From: Sphingomonas sp. 7/4-4
Lineage (GTDB): Bacteria; Pseudomonadota; Alphaproteobacteria; Sphingomonadales; Sphingomonadaceae
Assembly: GCF_027941955.1 (NCBI RefSeq)
Contig: NZ_CP115960.1
Coordinates: 2,046,001 to 2,110,000 of the forward strand
Direction of reading: 5' to 3'
Length of the DNA: 64,000 bases
Shown here: positions 44,344-53,916 of the stretch, piece after piece
Layout of the letters: each line of letters opens with the position of its first letter
How positions within the stretch are numbered: position 1 is the stretch's first letter
Notes under the pieces: generated by a model
Databases searched by the model: none
Seen by the model: only the letters and a program-made list of their open reading frames with translations
Told to the model about the DNA's origin: nothing
Made by a program: the position numbers and the translations under genes

Positions 44344-44793
44344 ATGCGCATCGCTTTGTTCCAGCCCGATATCGCCGGCAATGTCGGCACGATTCTCCGC
44401 CTCGGCGCGTGCGTGAACGTGCCCGTGGACCTGATCGAGCCGATGGGCTTCCCGTGGAGCGATCGCGCATTGGCACGCGCGGGCATGGACTATGCCGCGC
44501 AGGCCGAAGTCCGGCGCCATGCCGACTGGGACGCATTTGTGGCGCAGGTCCCGGGCCGAATCATCCTGCTCACCACCCGGGGCGGCACACGGCTCGACGA
44601 GGCGCGGTTCGCGCCCGGCGACACGCTCCTGCTCGGATCGGAAAGCGCGGGCGCGCCCGATTTCGTCCATGCCCGCGCCGATCTCGCGCTGCGCATTCCG
44701 CTCGCGCCGGGATTCCGCTCGCTCAACGTCGCGATCGCAGCAGGCATGGCGCTGGGCGAGGCGCTGCGCCAGACCAGCGGCTGGCCCGCCTGA
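44344..44793 (+). CDS. trmL: tRNA (cytidine/uridine-34-2'-O)-methyltransferase
   Basis: A 149-residue SPOUT methyltransferase of the TrmL type that 2'-O-methylates the wobble nucleotide of leucine tRNAs using SAM. Blocks are ALFQPDIAGNVGTILRLGACV, DLIEPMGFPWSDRALARAGMDY, LLLGSESAGAPDFV and LRIPLAPGFRSLNVAIAAGMALGEALRQT (the knotted SAM site). Complete and of family length. Confidence 0.95.
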   Translation: MRIALFQPDIAGNVGTILRLGACVNVPVDLIEPMGFPWSDRALARAGMDYAAQAEVRRHADWDAFVAQVPGRIILLTTRGGTRLDEARFAPGDTLLLGSESAGAPDFVHARADLALRIPLAPGFRSLNVAIAAGMALGEALRQTSGWPA

Positions 44794-44854
44794 GTCTCAG
44801 AAGTACAATCTGTCCACTCGACACGCTTCCCCGCCCCCGCTTACTAGGCCGGCC

Positions 44855-45697
44855 ATGCAAGAGCTCGACCCCCAGCAGCAAGCCGCCCGAACCTGGTTCG
44901 AAAGCCTGCGCACATCGATCTGCGCAGAGTTCGAGGCGATCGAGGCTGAGGCGGGATCCGACGCGCGCTTCGAGTATCTCGCCTGGGACCGCACCGATCC
45001 CAGCGGCCAACCGGGCGGTGGCGGCGTGCGCGGCGTGATGAAGGGCAAGGTGTTCGAGAAGGTCGGCGTCAATGTCTCGACCGTCGGCGGCAGCTTCGAA
45101 GGCGATTTCGCAAAGACGATCCACGGCGCGGGCGAGGACCCCAGCTTCTTCGCCACGGGGATCAGCCTCGTCGCGCACATGGCCAATCCACACGTGCCCG
45201 CGGTCCATATGAACACGCGCTTCCTGTGCACCACGAAACGCTGGTTCGGCGGCGGCGCCGATCTCAACCCGCCGATCCCGGTGGAGGAGGACACCGCCGA
45301 GTTCCATGCGGTGCTGAAGGCGGCGTGCGACAAGCACGATCCGGACTATTATCCGCGCTTCAGGAAATGGGCCGACGACTATTTCTACATCCCGCACCGG
45401 AAAGTGCATCGCGGCGTCGGCGGGATCTTCTACGATCATGTCGAGGCCGATTGGGAGGCGGATTTCGCGTTCACCCAGGACGTCGGCCGCGCGTTCCTCG
45501 ACGTATTTCCGCGCATCGTCCGCCGGCGGATGGATGCACCCTTCACCGAAGCCGACAAGGCCCGGCAGCTCGAATGGCGCGGGCGCTATGCCGAGTTCAA
45601 CCTGATCTACGATCGCGGCACCCTGTTCGGGCTCAAGACCGGCGGCAATGTCGACGCGATCCTGATGAGCCTGCCCCCGATGGCGGCATGGGCCTGA
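44855..45697 (+). CDS. hemF: Oxygen-dependent coproporphyrinogen III oxidase
   Basis: Converts coproporphyrinogen III to protoporphyrinogen IX with oxygen in heme biosynthesis. The 280-residue protein shows GGGGVRGVMKGKVFEKVGVNVSTV, PAVHMNTRFLCT, RWFGGGADLNPPIPVEED, HRKVHRGVGGIFYD and EFNLIYDRGTLFGLKTGGNVDAILMSLPPMAAW, all diagnostic. ATG 44855. The last 10 bp overlap the GNAT gene. Confidence 0.96.
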   Translation: MQELDPQQQAARTWFESLRTSICAEFEAIEAEAGSDARFEYLAWDRTDPSGQPGGGGVRGVMKGKVFEKVGVNVSTVGGSFEGDFAKTIHGAGEDPSFFATGISLVAHMANPHVPAVHMNTRFLCTTKRWFGGGADLNPPIPVEEDTAEFHAVLKAACDKHDPDYYPRFRKWADDYFYIPHRKVHRGVGGIFYDHVEADWEADFAFTQDVGRAFLDVFPRIVRRRMDAPFTEADKARQLEWRGRYAEFNLIYDRGTLFGLKTGGNVDAILMSLPPMAAWA

Positions 45698-46296
45698 CGC
45701 CCGTCCCCGACGGCGAGATCGCGACGGTCGTCACCTCGCTGGAGATGCGGAAGAAGCCGCCGCTGCGGCCGGCCCCGCCCTCGCCGCTCAAGCTCACGCA
45801 CTGGCCCGCGCCGGCGAGCGACAAATATCGCGCGCTGTTCCGCCGCGTCGGCGAGCCCTGGCTGTGGTTCTCGCGGCTGGTGATCCCCGAGGAGGCACTG
45901 CGCCGCATCCTCGATGACGCGCGGATCGAAGTCTATGCCGCCACCGACCGGGCCGGGATCGAGCTCGGCATGATCGAGCTCGACTTCCGTGTCGAGGGGA
46001 CCTGCGAATTATCCTATTTCGGGCTGGTCCCCGAACTCACCGGCAAGGGCAATGGCGGCTGGCTGATGGCGCAGGCGCTGGGCCTGGCGTGGCGCAAAGG
46101 CGTGGAGCGCGTCTGGGTGCATACCTGCACGCTCGATCATCCGGCGGCGCTCGGCTTCTACCGCCGCCACGGCTTCGTTCCCTACAAGCGCACGGTGGAG
46201 ACCTTCGCCGATCCGCGGATCGCCGGGATCCTCGTGCCCGACGCCGCGCCTCACATTCCCTGTTTGGGCCCCTGTCCGGACGCGGCCCGCAAATAA
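45688..46296 (+). CDS. GNAT-family acetyltransferase
   Basis: A 202-residue GNAT enzyme. The acetyl-CoA region is FGLVPELTGKGNGGWLMAQALGLAW with the GKGNGG pyrophosphate loop, followed by VWVHTCTLDHPAALGFYRRHGFVPYKRT. Start ATG 45688 overlaps the hemF 3' end and the 3' end overlaps the convergent membrane gene by 46 bp. Substrate not readable. Confidence 0.9.
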   Translation: MGLTPVPDGEIATVVTSLEMRKKPPLRPAPPSPLKLTHWPAPASDKYRALFRRVGEPWLWFSRLVIPEEALRRILDDARIEVYAATDRAGIELGMIELDFRVEGTCELSYFGLVPELTGKGNGGWLMAQALGLAWRKGVERVWVHTCTLDHPAALGFYRRHGFVPYKRTVETFADPRIAGILVPDAAPHIPCLGPCPDAARK

Positions 46297-47000
46297 GCGG
46301 CGACGCGAAGCACCGCGAGTGTCGACCAGGCAAATCCACCGATCAAGGCCGTGACGACATAGCCGATCGCCACCACGACCTGCGCATCCCCGACCGCAGC
46401 GCCGAGCCCCGCGAGCACGCTGGTAGAGACCACCACCAGCATCATCGCGCCAAGCAGCACGAACCCCGCCGCCGCCAGCAGTACGATCCAGCCGAAGCCG
46501 GCGCTGCTCCGCCAGCCTTGCCGGAATGCCGCGATCACGCCGCGCTCGGGCGCGGCGGCAAAGGCCGGGCCGGCAAGCCAGGTCCGCCCGAAGGCGAACA
46601 GCCCGGGCAGCAGCAGGAGCGAGGAGCCGAAGCTGAACAGCAATGCCGCGATAATGTCGATCGCCAGCCAGGGCAGCAGCCGCCGGAGCGTGAGCGCCAG
46701 CACTTCGCCCAGCGTGCGTCCGCCGCCCTGCAGGTATAGGTTGAGCATGGCGAAGGTGCCGAAGTCGATCGCGAGATTGGCGAGCAGGATCGGCAGTAGA
46801 TTGGCGGTGTAGAACGCCATCACCGCCTCGCGCAACTTCTCCGGCGGGACGTCGCCCGGGAAGCCGCTGCCGGCGAGCAGGAGGATGATCCCGAGCATCG
46901 GCACGACGAAGAACATGCCCGCGATCGGCAGGAGCAGTTCGCGCTCGCGGCGCCAGAGCGTTCGGGCGTCGGCGAGCACGCCGGCGAGGCTGAGCGTCAT
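46251..47000 (-). CDS. Polytopic membrane protein, unknown
   Basis: A 249-residue protein with about six hydrophobic helices (LPIAGMFFVVPMLGIILLLAG, LLPWLAIDIIAALLFSFGSS, FGWIVLLAAAGFVLLGAMMLVV). It resembles the DUF/glycerophosphodiesterase-membrane type proteins by topology but I assign no function. Its ATG 47000 overlaps the stop of the next gene (ATGA), and the two probably form a heteromeric membrane complex. Confidence 0.7.
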   Translation of the reverse strand: MTLSLAGVLADARTLWRRERELLLPIAGMFFVVPMLGIILLLAGSGFPGDVPPEKLREAVMAFYTANLLPILLANLAIDFGTFAMLNLYLQGGGRTLGEVLALTLRRLLPWLAIDIIAALLFSFGSSLLLLPGLFAFGRTWLAGPAFAAAPERGVIAAFRQGWRSSAGFGWIVLLAAAGFVLLGAMMLVVVSTSVLAGLGAAVGDAQVVVAIGYVVTALIGGFAWSTLAVLRVAAYLRAASGQGPKQGM

Positions 47001-47821
47001 GCGTCGGCTTCGTGGCGGAAGCGCGCGGCGGTCAGCGCGAGATACAGTTTGGCGGTGAAGACCGGCGGAATGACCATGAAGGCCGATTGCACCGCCGCGA
47101 CGACGATCGAGGTCATCACGCCCGACAGCGTCACCCCGTCGCCCCGCCCCGCGACCAGCGCGAAGATGCTGCCGAACACGGTCATGGCGGCAAGCATGGC
47201 CACCCAGCTCACGATCACGAAGAGGATGATCACGCCGACGATGCGCAGCCCCACGCCGCGCGTCAGCCGCCATGATTCGCCGAGCGCGCTCAGCACGCGG
47301 CTCTCGCGGACCAGCACAGGCGTAGCGACCACGAACCGCGCGATCAGCCAGACGATGAGGAACACCAATGCAAGCAGATAGAGGACGATGAATACCGCCA
47401 CGCTCATGCTCAAATTGACCTCTTCGTCCCGCGCCATCGCCGCCATGTCATAGCCGTTGAACGCCAGCACGCCCGGCACCGGAAGCACCAGCGCCGAGGC
47501 GACCACGATCATCACGATCGAGACCACCAGCGCGGGGAGCAAGCGCCGCGTGGCGATGCTCGCCGCGCTGCGCTCGCCGGCGATGTCGAGCGCCATCGCA
47601 GTGATCGCCAGCGATCCCCAGACCGAAAGGATCGCGAACAGGACCTGGAGCACGGTGAGCAGGATCTTCAGTTCCTCGCTCGCTCCGGTCATCGCCGCGG
47701 TGAAATTGCCCTTGATCGACGCGGGCACGAAGAAGGTGAGCAACGCGATCGGCAGGACGGCAGCAAGGTTGTCGCTCAGGAACTCGGCCGTCCGATCCCA
47801 GACTCCAGCCATCTTCACCAT
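46997..47821 (-). CDS. Polytopic membrane protein, unknown
   Basis: A 274-residue multi-helix protein (LLTVLQVLFAILSVWGSLAITAMAL, FIVLYLLALVFLIVWLIARFVV, IVGVIILFVIVSWVAMLAAMTVFG). The central LVRESRVLSALGESWRLTRG and the similar AFRQGWRSSAGFG motif of the neighbouring protein suggest relatedness of the two. Start ATG 47821 (MVKMAGVWD) or 47812. It lies divergently from lipB and upstream of its partner. Confidence 0.7.
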   Translation of the reverse strand: MVKMAGVWDRTAEFLSDNLAAVLPIALLTFFVPASIKGNFTAAMTGASEELKILLTVLQVLFAILSVWGSLAITAMALDIAGERSAASIATRRLLPALVVSIVMIVVASALVLPVPGVLAFNGYDMAAMARDEEVNLSMSVAVFIVLYLLALVFLIVWLIARFVVATPVLVRESRVLSALGESWRLTRGVGLRIVGVIILFVIVSWVAMLAAMTVFGSIFALVAGRGDGVTLSGVMTSIVVAAVQSAFMVIPPVFTAKLYLALTAARFRHEADA

Positions 47822-47913
47822 GACGCGCACATCCCCTTCGCCTCCTCGAGCCTCGTGTTAGCCGTCGGCCGGAGGCTTGCCAATGGCTGCGCAAATCCCT
47901 TTATCGGCGGGAC

Positions 47914-48576
47914 ATGACATCCGAAATCGAATGGCGCGTCGAACCCGGGCGGATCGACTATGGCGCGGCACTGGCGGAAATGGAGGCGCGCGCCGCCGCC
48001 GTGACGCGCGGGGACGCACGCGAATTGGTGTGGCTGCTCGAGCATCCGCCGGTCTATACCGCGGGCACCAGCGCGACCGACGCCGCCGAATTGCTCGATC
48101 CGCGCTTCCCCGTGCACAAGACCGGCCGCGGCGGACGCTACACCTATCACGGCCCCGGCCAGCGGATCGGCTATGTCGTGCTCGATCTGCGCGAGCGCCG
48201 CCGCGACGTGCGCTGTTATGTCCATGCGCTCGAAGGCTGGGTGATCGCCGCATTGGCCGAATGCGGGATCGAGGCGTTCCGCGCCCAGGGCCGGATCGGC
48301 ATCTGGACGCGCGACGCGGCCGGCCGCGAGGCGAAAATCGGCGCGATCGGCGTCCGCATCCGGCAATGGGTGACGCTCCACGGCTTCGCAGTGAACCTTT
48401 CCCCCGATCTCAGCCACTTCACCGGCATCGTACCCTGCGGCATCGCCGAATTCCCGGTGACGAGCGCCGCGGCCCTGGGCAAGCAGGTGAGCATCGAGCG
48501 CTTCGATTCCGCGCTCTCCGCCACATTCCTGCCATTTTTGACGGCTCTCTCTACTGGCGGGCAAATCGAGTCTTGA
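47914..48576 (+). CDS. lipB: Octanoyltransferase (lipoate-protein ligase B)
   Basis: Transfers octanoyl from acyl carrier protein to lipoyl domains. Diagnostic motifs are [56 protein letters not shown] (catalytic Lys region) and [14 protein letters not shown] with catalytic Cys. 220 residues, ATG 47914, complete. Confidence 0.95.
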   Translation: MTSEIEWRVEPGRIDYGAALAEMEARAAAVTRGDARELVWLLEHPPVYTAGTSATDAAELLDPRFPVHKTGRGGRYTYHGPGQRIGYVVLDLRERRRDVRCYVHALEGWVIAALAECGIEAFRAQGRIGIWTRDAAGREAKIGAIGVRIRQWVTLHGFAVNLSPDLSHFTGIVPCGIAEFPVTSAAALGKQVSIERFDSALSATFLPFLTALSTGGQIES

Positions 48577-48584
48577 GGGCTTGC

Positions 48585-48616
48585 CCCAAACCGACTAATG
48601 TCCACGTCGGTTTGGG
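48585..48616. terminator. Perfect 11-bp inverted repeat after lipB
   Basis: CCCAAACCGAC (48585-48595) and GTCGGTTTGGG (48606-48616) with a 10-nt loop, then TATTAA. It may be a terminator for lipB or an operator for the following gene. Confidence 0.45.
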
Positions 48617-48665
48617 TATTAACGGCGTATCCGCTGTCCAAATCCATTATCTAGGGAGCTATTAC

Positions 48666-48908
48666 ATGCGTGCAGTCCTTTCCAAGATCGTTGCAGGTTC
48701 GATGATCGCCGGTGCGGCCCTTCTGGCCTCGGCGTGCACCAGCAACGAGTCTTCGACCAACGTCACCAACACCACCGAAGTCGTTCCGACCGAGAACGTC
48801 ACCACGACCGACACGATGGTCACGAACATCGATGCGGCTGCTCCGATGGACAACATGGGCGCCGAGGCGAACACCACGGTTACCGAGAACACCGCGAACG
48901 CGATGTAA
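48666..48908 (+). CDS. Small Thr/Asn-rich lipoprotein
   Basis: An 80-residue protein with a lipoprotein signal (IAGAALLASACTSNES). The mature part is low complexity, rich in Thr, Asn, Val and Met (TNVTNTTEVVPTENVTTTDTMVTN). No domain. It has its own strong terminator, so it is monocistronic and possibly highly expressed; a role as an abundant envelope lipoprotein is plausible. Confidence 0.75.
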   Translation: MRAVLSKIVAGSMIAGAALLASACTSNESSTNVTNTTEVVPTENVTTTDTMVTNIDAAAPMDNMGAEANTTVTENTANAM

Positions 48909-48932
48909 TCATCGCGCGTCAGCGTGTTTGAT

Positions 48933-48963
48933 AGGGCCGCCCGGGCAACCGGGCGGCCCTTTT
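48933..48963 (+). terminator. Strong rho-independent terminator
   Basis: AGGGCCGCCCGG, loop GCAA, CCGGGCGGCCCT, then TTTT: 12-bp perfect stem. Confidence 0.93.
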
Positions 48964-49061
48964 CGTTGGGCCCGGGGCCGCTCCGCAAGCGGCGAAAAAA
49001 GGGCTTGGGCACGGAGTCGAAAAGCCCTAACCACGCGTGGGACCAGCAAAAAGAGGGCGTG

Positions 49062-49745
49062 ATGCCAGTTCCGCGTTTCGTTTCCGTACTTGCCGTAGCG
49101 GCCGGCTTTCTCTCCGCCGCCCCCGCATCGGCGCAGTTTTTTCTGAAGTCCGCGGCGATGCCGAGCGGCCGCGTGACCGGCACCGAGCCGGGCATGACAG
49201 GCCCCGCGCTGCCCGACGCCAGCCCTGCCGAGCTCCGCGCCGCCCTGGTGTGGAATCTGCGAGCCGCGCTCAACGTTGCCGCGCTCCAATGCCAGTTCGA
49301 GCCGACGCTGCTGACGCTCGGCAATTACAATGCGATCCTCAAAGATCACGAAGTCGAACTGCGTGAATCCTATGGAACGCTCGAGAAATATTTTACACGC
49401 CAGAACAAGACCAAGAAGGCCGGACAAACCGAACTCGACAGGTTCGGAACTCGCGTCTATTCGGGCTTTTCAACTGTCTCTGGCCAGCTATCTTTCTGCC
49501 AGACGGCCGCCGCAATCGGCCATGAAGCGCTGTTCGCCCGGCGCGGTACTTTCGGTGAGGTCGCGCAGGAACGGATACGCGAGCTTCGCGCCAGCCTTAC
49601 GCCATGGGGCGAGCAGTTGCGCCGCAGCCTGAGCTATCGGGGCCTGGCCACCGCATCGCTCCCTCCCTTCTTCAGCAACGACAAATGCTGGCGCAAGGGC
49701 ACGTACCAGGTGAAGAAATGCGGCGCGCTGCTCGCGACGCGTTAG
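49062..49745 (+). CDS. Exported protein of unknown function
   Basis: A 227-residue protein with a signal peptide (FVSVLAVAAGFLSAAPASAQ). The mature part is helical with conserved-looking Cys residues (LQCQFEPTLLTLGNYNAILKDHE, LSFCQTAAAIG, NDKCWRKG, KKCGALL), perhaps two disulfides. I recognise no family. ATG 49062; a GTG one codon earlier is possible. Confidence 0.75.
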   Translation: MPVPRFVSVLAVAAGFLSAAPASAQFFLKSAAMPSGRVTGTEPGMTGPALPDASPAELRAALVWNLRAALNVAALQCQFEPTLLTLGNYNAILKDHEVELRESYGTLEKYFTRQNKTKKAGQTELDRFGTRVYSGFSTVSGQLSFCQTAAAIGHEALFARRGTFGEVAQERIRELRASLTPWGEQLRRSLSYRGLATASLPPFFSNDKCWRKGTYQVKKCGALLATR

Positions 49746-49774
49746 GCGCCCGGAATCTGATGCCTTCACTCTGA

Positions 49775-49852
49775 TCCGTTCGTTTCGAGCGCAGTCGAGA
49801 AACCGAGCCAGGCGTGACGCCATGTTTCTCGACTACGCTCGAAACGAACGGA
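49775..49852. repeat. REP-type inverted repeat pair, second sequence class
   Basis: TCCGTTCGTTTCGAGCGCAG... (49775-49803) faces its near-perfect reverse complement (49824-49852), 20-bp spacer. Shares the CCGTTCG/CGAACGG ends with the elements at 13025 and 52779 but a different core. Confidence 0.85.
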
Positions 49853-49875
49853 GAAGGTAAGCTAGCCATCCCGTT

Positions 49876-50507
49876 CTAGCGCAAGCCTAGTAGCTTGTGC
49901 GTCTGGAGCGATAGCCGCCAGCGCGGCCGCTCCATCGCCAGCACGACTGCGGCGCGGGTGTTCGCCTCGGCTTCGGCGCTGTCCATCGGCTGGACGAGGA
50001 AGTGGCGGAAGTCCCAGGTCTCCAGCGTATCGAGATCCGTCCCCGCCTGTGGCCATACCAGCTTGAGCTCGTCGCCCGAGCGCTGGATCACTTCGCTTCC
50101 GGCCTTTGGGCTGATGCACACCCAGTCGATCCCGGGATGCACGGGCAGCGTGCCATTGCTCTCGATCGCGATCCGGAAGCCGCGCATGTGGAGTGCATCG
50201 ACCAGTGCATCGTCGACCTGCAGCATCGGCTCGCCACCGGTCAGGACGACGAAGCGAGCGAGCGGCTCCGCTCCCCAATGCCCGACGACCGCATCCGCCA
50301 GCGCGTCCGCGTCGGCAAACTTGCCCCCGCCCAGACCATCGGTTCCTACGAAATCGGTGTCGCAGAACCGGCAGACCGCCGTCGCGCGATCCTGCTCGCG
50401 CCCCGACCAGAGGTTGCACCCGGCGAATCGCACGAACACCGCGCGCGCGCCCGCGTTCACCCCTCGCCCTGGAGCGTGAGGAACATCTCCTTGACGGCGT
50501 AGCTCAT
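49876..50507 (-). CDS. queE: 7-carboxy-7-deazaguanine synthase, frame break near start
   Basis: A radical-SAM enzyme making the 7-deazaguanine core of queuosine. [16 protein letters not shown] starts at 50507; a lost base in the C run at 50460-50463 breaks frame, then [18 protein letters not shown] resumes. The cluster motif is a long C-x14-C-x2-C (GCNLW... [10 protein letters not shown]) rather than CX3CX2C, known from some proteobacterial QueE. Later blocks are [11 protein letters not shown] and [12 protein letters not shown]. Restored length 210. Start overlaps the queC stop. Confidence 0.93.
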
Positions 50508-51185
50508 GGAACGGTCGCGTAGCGCGTCGGATCGGGAATGCCGGCCTCCTCGAAACCTTTCGAACGCAGCCGGCAGCTGTCGCACAGCCCGCAATGCAGG
50601 CTGCCGGGCGCGGGATCGTAGCACGACCAGCTCATGCCCGCGTCGAGCCCGAGCCGTGCCGCCTCGCGGACGATGTCGGCCTTGGTCATCTCCTGCAACG
50701 GCGCGCGGATCCGGAACGGTGCGCCCTCGACGCCCGCCTTGGTCGCGATTTCGGCGAGCTTCTCGAACCCGGCGATGAATTCGGGGCGGCAATCGGGATA
50801 GCCCGAATAATCCAGCGCATTGACGCCGATATAGATGTCACGCGCGCCCGCCGCCTCCGCCCAGCCGAGCGCGAGGCTGAGGAAGATGGTGTTGCGCGCA
50901 GGCACATAGGTCACCGGGATGTCGTCGCCGACACCCTGCTTGGGAACGTCGATCTCGGCAGTCAGCGCCGATCCGCCGAACGCGCGCAGATCCAGCGGCA
51001 GTACCACGTGGCGCTCGGCGCCGAGCACCTGCGCGATGCGGCGCGCCGCGGCAAGTTCGACATGGTGGCGCTGGTTATAGTCGATCGAGAGTGCGAGCAG
51101 CCGGTGCCCGTCCTCGCGCGCGCGCGGCCGAAACCATCGAATCCAACCCGCCCGAGATCAGGGCAACTGCTACGCTGTCGGTCAT
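50504..51185 (-). CDS. queC: 7-cyano-7-deazaguanine synthase, one frame break
   Basis: Makes preQ0 from 7-carboxy-7-deazaguanine and ammonia with ATP. The N-terminal PP-loop [14 protein letters not shown] starts at ATG 51185. A two-base loss in the CGCGCG run near 51120 breaks frame; restored, [17 protein letters not shown] follows. Downstream blocks are [26 protein letters not shown] and the zinc site [21 protein letters not shown]. Restored length 227. The TGA overlaps queE ATG. Confidence 0.93.
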
Positions 51186-51233
51186 GGCCCAGCCGCTAGC
51201 CGCTTTCGCGTGCTGAATCAAAACAGGCTGAAT

Positions 51234-51258
51234 CAAAATGGGCCGCCGAAGCGGCCCA
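51234..51258 (-). terminator. Terminator of the DUF3617-like gene
   Basis: On the minus strand TGGGCCGC-TTCG-GCGGCCCA is followed by TTTTG. The UUCG tetraloop makes it stable. A 12-nt direct repeat GCTGAATCAAAA lies just past it. Confidence 0.75.
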
Positions 51259-51348
51259 GTTAGGGATGTTGCCAGAGAGGAAAATGCTCTCGAAGGAGCA
51301 GCCCAAATCTAACCGACAAGGGTTAACGAAACGTATCCCTGGCCGGGA

Positions 51349-51753
51349 TCAGTTGCAGACGCCTGTCCGCCGCCCCTCGAAGCGCTCGGAGAAAGGCGCA
51401 CCGTCCGCAACTCCCTGGGTCTCGAGATTGATCACGCGCGGCGTGTCGATCGAGATGGCGGTGCGGCCATGACCGTGGCTGGGGCAGGTATAGCGGATGG
51501 TGGCGCCGCGCGCGCTGCTGTCCATCACGAAATGCTCGCACTGGGTATTGCCGTGCATGATCTGGAGCAAGTCGGCGGGGCTGCGCACGCAAAGCTGCCG
51601 CAAGCCGCCGTCCACGGACTTGAGCTGCCATTGGCCGCGCTCGATCCCGTTGAGCGCGTTCGGCACAGGGTCGCGCTGCGCAGTCGCGCCCGCGGCTCCG
51701 AACAGGAGCAACGCACCGGCAATCATCGGGCGCATCAAACGCTTAAGCACCAT
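51349..51753 (-). CDS. Exported DUF3617-like protein
   Basis: A 134-residue protein with a signal peptide (MIAGALLLFGAAGATAQ). The mature part matches DUF3617: QWQLKSVDGGLRQLCVRSPADLLQIMHG, CEHFVMDSS, IRYTCPSHGHGRTAISIDTPR and VADGAPFSERFEGRRTGVC, with the family's four cysteines. Function unknown. Start ATG 51753 (MVLKRLMRPM) fits a signal peptide. Confidence 0.82.
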   Translation of the reverse strand: MVLKRLMRPMIAGALLLFGAAGATAQRDPVPNALNGIERGQWQLKSVDGGLRQLCVRSPADLLQIMHGNTQCEHFVMDSSARGATIRYTCPSHGHGRTAISIDTPRVINLETQGVADGAPFSERFEGRRTGVCN

Positions 51754-51842
51754 ATCAACTCCCCGCCCCAGGCCGCATATTCCGGCGCCCCAATCGAGAT
51801 CTGCGTCCCGGTTCGAGGAAGATATGGAAATCGGCACCACAA

Positions 51843-52769
51843 TTACAACGGCGGCGAAACAAAATCCGCGAGCTGCACGGGAAACTTCGTGGAGCAGAAG
51901 GCACAATCCACGCTGATCACGCCTTCTTCGTCGGCCATCGCCGCGCGTTCTTCGGCGGGGAACTTGCCGAGCACCTGCGTGATGTACGCAGCGTCGCATC
52001 GGCAGCCGCGCGAGAGCTGGGTCCCGCCCAGCAGCCGCACCTCGGGCTCCTCGTTGAACAGCCGCCAGACGAGGTTCTCGAGCGGGATCGCTGCATCGGC
52101 CAGCTCATCGGCGCCCATGGTCGAGCCGAGCGCCTCGACATGCTGCCATTCGGGATGATCGAGCCGGGTGTGCAGCCGCTCGCGACCCACTTCACCCTCC
52201 GGCAGATGCTGGAGGAAGATGCCGCCCGTGATCAGCTGGCCACCGGCGTCGCGCCGGACGCCGAGCCGCACCAGGCTGGGGATCTGCTCGGATTGCAGGA
52301 AATAGCTCTCCGCCGCCGCGCTCAGCGAATCGCCGTCGAGCGGCACGATGCCCTGGTAACGCTCCTTCGTTGTCGACTGATCGAAGGTGATCGCCAGATA
52401 GCCCTGATTGAACAGCGCATAGAGCGACGGGTTCTTGCCGAGCCGGGCGAGCCGCTCGGCGTCGAACTGGACATAGCCGCGCAGCTCGCCATTCTTGTAG
52501 TCGCACACCAGCAGGCTGACGATGCCGCCCTTGGTCTGCGCCTGCAGCGTCATCTGCCCCTCGGCATTCTTGAGCGTCGCGCCCAGCAATGCAGTCAGGG
52601 TCAGCGCCTCGGCGAGCAGTTTCTCGATGACCGGCGGATAGGCATGTGCCGACAGGATCTCGTTCAGTACCGGCCCCAGCCGCGTGATGCGGCCACGGGC
52701 ATGGCGGCCTGGAATGGTGAAACCGACGACGCGGTCGAGATCGGTAGTGGGGGCGGTGTTGGTCATCAT
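51843..52769 (-). CDS. hslO: Redox-regulated chaperonin Hsp33
   Basis: A 308-residue cytosolic holdase activated by oxidation. The N-terminal domain has FTIPGRHARGRITRLGPVLNEIL and the zinc centre is intact in the C-terminus: RGCRCDAAY (CxC) and VISVDCAFCSTKF (CxxC). ATG 52769 has GGAGAG upstream. Lies after argF, as often in alphaproteobacteria, separated by a REP element. Confidence 0.95.
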   Translation of the reverse strand: MMTNTAPTTDLDRVVGFTIPGRHARGRITRLGPVLNEILSAHAYPPVIEKLLAEALTLTALLGATLKNAEGQMTLQAQTKGGIVSLLVCDYKNGELRGYVQFDAERLARLGKNPSLYALFNQGYLAITFDQSTTKERYQGIVPLDGDSLSAAAESYFLQSEQIPSLVRLGVRRDAGGQLITGGIFLQHLPEGEVGRERLHTRLDHPEWQHVEALGSTMGADELADAAIPLENLVWRLFNEEPEVRLLGGTQLSRGCRCDAAYITQVLGKFPAEERAAMADEEGVISVDCAFCSTKFPVQLADFVSPPL

Positions 52770-52778
52770 ATCTCTCCA

Positions 52779-52866
52779 CCCGTTCGCCCTGAGCCTGTCG
52801 AAGGGCGCGTTGCCACGAGCGTCACGCTGGTGGCGGACGCCCTTCGACAGGCTCAGGGCGAACGGG
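52779..52866. repeat. REP-type inverted repeat pair
   Basis: CCCGTTCGCCCTGAGCCTGT... (52779-52807) and its perfect complement (52838-52866) with a 30-bp spacer, between argF and hslO. Same class as 13025-13111. Confidence 0.88.
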
Positions 52867-52914
52867 GAATTTCGGGTTCCGGGCCTAGATAGTAACCGGA
52901 ACCACCAAAGCAAC

Positions 52915-53838
<924 letters not shown>

Positions 53839-53854
53839 GGAATTCACCCTCACC

Positions 53855-53888
53855 CCGTTCGCGTCTCGACTATGCTCGACACGAACGG
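53855..53888. repeat. Single short REP-like palindrome
   Basis: CCGTTCGCGTCTCGACTATG... ends CGAACGG; imperfectly self-complementary, between argD and argF. Confidence 0.6.
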
Positions 53889-53916
53889 AGGGTTTTAGTT
53901 CTGCCAACGCAGTGGT

